Source: Vibrio maritimus
GTDB lineage: Bacteria > Pseudomonadota > Gammaproteobacteria > Enterobacterales > Vibrionaceae
NCBI GenBank assembly: GCA_003263775.1
Contig: JYJJ01000002.1
Location: 186,001-250,000, forward strand
Length of the DNA: 64,000 nt
Direction: 5' to 3'
Shown here: piece by piece, positions 61,904 through 64,000 of the stretch
Numbering within the stretch: the first letter of the stretch is position 1
How the letters are laid out: every line of letters begins with the position of its first letter
The notes under the pieces: model-generated
Databases searched by the model: none
Told to the model about the DNA's origin: nothing
What the model saw: the letters and a program-made list of their open reading frames with translations, nothing else
Translations under genes and position numbers: made by a program

Positions 61904-61925
61904 CTCGAGCTATGACAGCTCGAGC
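61903..61925. terminator. Inverted repeat at the LysR 3' end
   Basis: GCTCGAGCT, loop ATGAC, AGCTCGAGC is a perfect 9-bp stem starting in the TAG stop. There is no T run; it lies between convergent genes. Confidence 0.5.
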
Positions 61926-61958
61926 GTCGTCTTGAAGGGGCTAAGAGGTGCAGTAGGT

Positions 61959-63302
61959 CTAGGTTAGCGCAAAACGTGTCCAAACTTTTGAGCGCCAGCG
62001 ACGGATCATCACTATTCCACGCAACCACTCATCCATACCAATCGCTATCCAAGCGCCAAGTATGCCGTAGCCCCAGTGAATACCAAGCAGGTAGGCAAAC
62101 ATAACGGCAACGCCCCACATGCTTAAAATACCCATTTGAACCGGAAATTTAATATCGCCTGCGCCTTTGAGAGCCGCGATAAAAATTAGGTTAGAGACGC
62201 GGCCTGATTCAACAAAAATAGAACCACCAATGAGTAGGGCTACCAAGGTTACGATCTCTGGGTCTTGAGTGAACAGATCAATCAGTGGATAGCGGAAGAT
62301 AAACAAGCTCACTACAATACCGGTCGATGCGGCAAGGCCGACGAGATAGTACTTTTGCACGCGATGGAGAATATCATCAACCCAACCTTTGCCAATGAAG
62401 TAGCTGGTTTGAATTTGTCCCGCCTGACCGAGTGCCAAGGCAAAAGCGAACGAGACTCGCGTGATGTTTTGTGCATAAGTGAATGCTGCCAGTGAAGCTG
62501 TGCCCATTTGCACTACAAAGTAAACAATCGCCATTTGCGCCATGTTATAAGACAGCACTTCGCCGGCGTTCATAACGCCAATTTTCATGATTTTCTTATA
62601 AAGTTGTCGTGGAATATCGCGCCATGCAGCAAATGGAAGCTCGATTTTTTTCGCTCGTACCATGCCGATCATCAGTAAAGTACCAATGATTTGACTCACA
62701 ACTGTGGCCGTAGCAACGCCGCTTACGCCAAAGACGGGCAGTCCAAAAGGCTGATACAGAGCGATGTAGTTACCAGCAATGTTAATCACGCCAGCGATCA
62801 GGTTGATCATCATAGGTGAGCGAGAGTAGCCATGACTACGAAGAATGGTCGTCAGTACAATACCCAGCGTCACGTTAAAGGTCATCGAACCACTGATGAT
62901 CAGATAGTCATAACCGAAGGCCGCAACTTGTTGTTCTAAACCAAACAAGGCAATAAAGTGCTCGGCACCTAAAAATAGCGCTAAACTCAATCCAAAACCC
63001 ACAACAAGTGCCAGCAGAATACTTGCGACACCTGTTTGTGCCGCCTCTGCGAATTTAGAGGCACCATTGTATTGAGCGATCAAGATCCCAGTACCACTGC
63101 TGACCATCATTGAGATCACAATGAGGAAGAAGCTGATCTGAGTGATCACACCGACAGCAGACACCGCTTGATCTGAGTAGCCACTTAGCATGAATACGTC
63201 GGTGGTATTGAGGGCTGTGCGCAGCAATACCTCGATAAAAATAGGCCACGTCAGCGCAACGATGTTCATTCTATTACTGAGCGCTGAAGCACGGTTCGAC
63301 AT
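61959..63302 (-). CDS. MATE-family efflux transporter
   Basis: 447 residues with twelve hydrophobic segments and intact frame. WPIFIEVLLRTALNTTDVFM begins helix 1 and FALALGQAGQIQTSYFIGKG marks the MATE middle. The ATG at 63302 has TAGGTG well placed; the GTG at 63311 would overlap it. It is unlike the frameshifted MATE gene at 17.7 kb. Substrate unknown. Confidence 0.88.
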   Translation of the reverse strand: MSNRASALSNRMNIVALTWPIFIEVLLRTALNTTDVFMLSGYSDQAVSAVGVITQISFFLIVISMMVSSGTGILIAQYNGASKFAEAAQTGVASILLALVVGFGLSLALFLGAEHFIALFGLEQQVAAFGYDYLIISGSMTFNVTLGIVLTTILRSHGYSRSPMMINLIAGVINIAGNYIALYQPFGLPVFGVSGVATATVVSQIIGTLLMIGMVRAKKIELPFAAWRDIPRQLYKKIMKIGVMNAGEVLSYNMAQMAIVYFVVQMGTASLAAFTYAQNITRVSFAFALALGQAGQIQTSYFIGKGWVDDILHRVQKYYLVGLAASTGIVVSLFIFRYPLIDLFTQDPEIVTLVALLIGGSIFVESGRVSNLIFIAALKGAGDIKFPVQMGILSMWGVAVMFAYLLGIHWGYGILGAWIAIGMDEWLRGIVMIRRWRSKVWTRFALT

Positions 63303-63648
63303 TGTTTTCACCTAGTATTGTTGGGGTTTTGGTTAAATGGGCGGCAAGTTTACTCTCAATGGTTATAAACACAACACAATAATCACAGCAAAAACTGAGT
63401 TTGAAATTATTGTCTGTAAAATAGCGAATTTTGTTCCAGCAAAAGCGTACGCCGGTGAGGTTCCAATAATGTCGGCGGATTTGGCTAAGTCATATTAAAA
63501 CCACGCAGTCAAAATGACATGATTTTAGTTCAAGTCAATTGGACTCTTTTTGTGACTTAGCATCGTTTACTTGATTGATAATTATAGTTTTTTAAATTGG
63601 TACATTTTGTGCTTTAGTCAACAAGATTAGATTTATTGAGTAATTGGT
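63303..63648. promoter_or_regulatory. Gap between MATE and nnrS
   Basis: 346 bp with no gene, holding two divergent promoters. An imperfect palindrome with arms AAAAT/ATTTT around a GACATG core lies near 63508-63524, and TTGATTGATAATTA near 63572 loosely recalls an FNR site. Neither is convincing. Confidence 0.35.
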
Positions 63649-64000
63649 ATGATTAACATCGTTGATAAAAAGGCAGAAGAAGCCATTCCTGCGTGGCTTC
63701 GTTTAGGGTTTCGTCCTTTTTTCTTATTAGGAAGCATCTACGCGGTATTTGCAGTTGTTGCTTGGGTTGTGATGTTCCAGCATGGCCAGCCGAGCGCATT
63801 GGCGGTGCCTGCCTTGTGGTGGCATGCTCATGAAATGATTTTTGGTTTTTCGATGGCGATTGTGGTTGGTTTTGTACTCACTGCAGTGCAGACTTGGACA
63901 GGAGTGAACGGCACTAAACATTACCGACTGCTGTTATTGGTGGCGCTTTGGACGATCACTAGGGTGCTGTTTTGGACGCCAATGCCTCTGTGGCTAATCT
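63649..64000 (+). CDS. nnrS: NnrS-family haem-copper membrane protein (3' end outside window)
   Basis: The first ~117 residues of an NnrS protein: MINIVDKKAEEAIPAWLRLG then FRPFFLLGSIYAVFAVVAWV, and WWHAHEMIFGFSMAIVVGF with the conserved HAHEM metal-binding motif. NnrS proteins contribute to resistance to nitric oxide stress. About 280 residues lie beyond the window. The ATG at 63649 gives the usual family start. Confidence 0.88.
   Translation, partial: MINIVDKKAEEAIPAWLRLGFRPFFLLGSIYAVFAVVAWVVMFQHGQPSALAVPALWWHAHEMIFGFSMAIVVGFVLTAVQTWTGVNGTKHYRLLLLVALWTITRVLFWTPMPLWLI

Overview
The window is a chromosomal segment of a Gammaproteobacterium, almost certainly a Vibrio. Gene order greA-yhbY-rlmE-ftsH-folP-glmM-secG-tRNA-Leu-tRNA-fMet-rimP-nusA-infB-rbfA-truB-rpsO-pnp-nlpI, a second EF-G gene beside radA and a PilZ protein, and the individual protein sequences all match that genus. 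I cannot name the species. No prophage, integron, CRISPR array, insertion sequence or rRNA operon is visible.

Layout. (1) 1-17 kb: a conserved housekeeping block for transcript cleavage, ribosome assembly, membrane proteolysis, folate and peptidoglycan precursors, the Sec translocon, translation initiation and RNA decay; it contains no broken genes. (2) 17-25.5 kb: a MarR/MATE pair, the anaerobic ubiquinone genes ubiU, ubiV and ubiT flanking a GGDEF-EAL protein, then yhbS, holD and rimI. (3) 25.5-32.3 kb: accessory genes, including an outer-membrane protein, a short-chain dehydrogenase, a glycine-zipper protein with an acidic tail of repeats, a TPR regulator divergent from a BamA/TamA-like protein, and an MFS transporter. 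(4) 32.7-46.9 kb: prfC, then a nucleoside-use region comprising a BMP-type ABC importer, nupC and deoC-deoA-deoB-deoD, with similar operator-like motifs upstream of the transport and catabolic genes. Two inverted copies of a ~135-bp palindromic repeat lie here. (5) 46.9-55 kb: ytjB, serB, a PilZ c-di-GMP receptor, radA and a second EF-G. (6) 55-64 kb: LysR, DUF1127, acyl-CoA synthetase, a degenerate HD-GYP protein, chromate transporter, LysR, MATE, and the start of nnrS.

The strongest whole-window observation is a set of 13 single-base losses, mostly in short homopolymer runs, that break 12 otherwise intact genes between 17.9 and 60.7 kb (MATE, ubiV, rimI, SDR, BamA-like, ABC ATPase, BMP, deoA, PilZ protein, radA twice, DUF1127, chrA). 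Several are essential or highly conserved and every one is restored by adding one base, so residual sequencing error is the likeliest cause. They are annotated here as single genes with the break position noted.

No clearly new multi-gene system is present. The best candidates for undescribed biology are a ~250-nt structured leader before deoC, the inverted palindromic repeat pair, a hairpin-rich tRNA-fMet/rimP leader, the glycine-zipper/acidic-repeat protein, and tandem inverted repeats upstream of radA.
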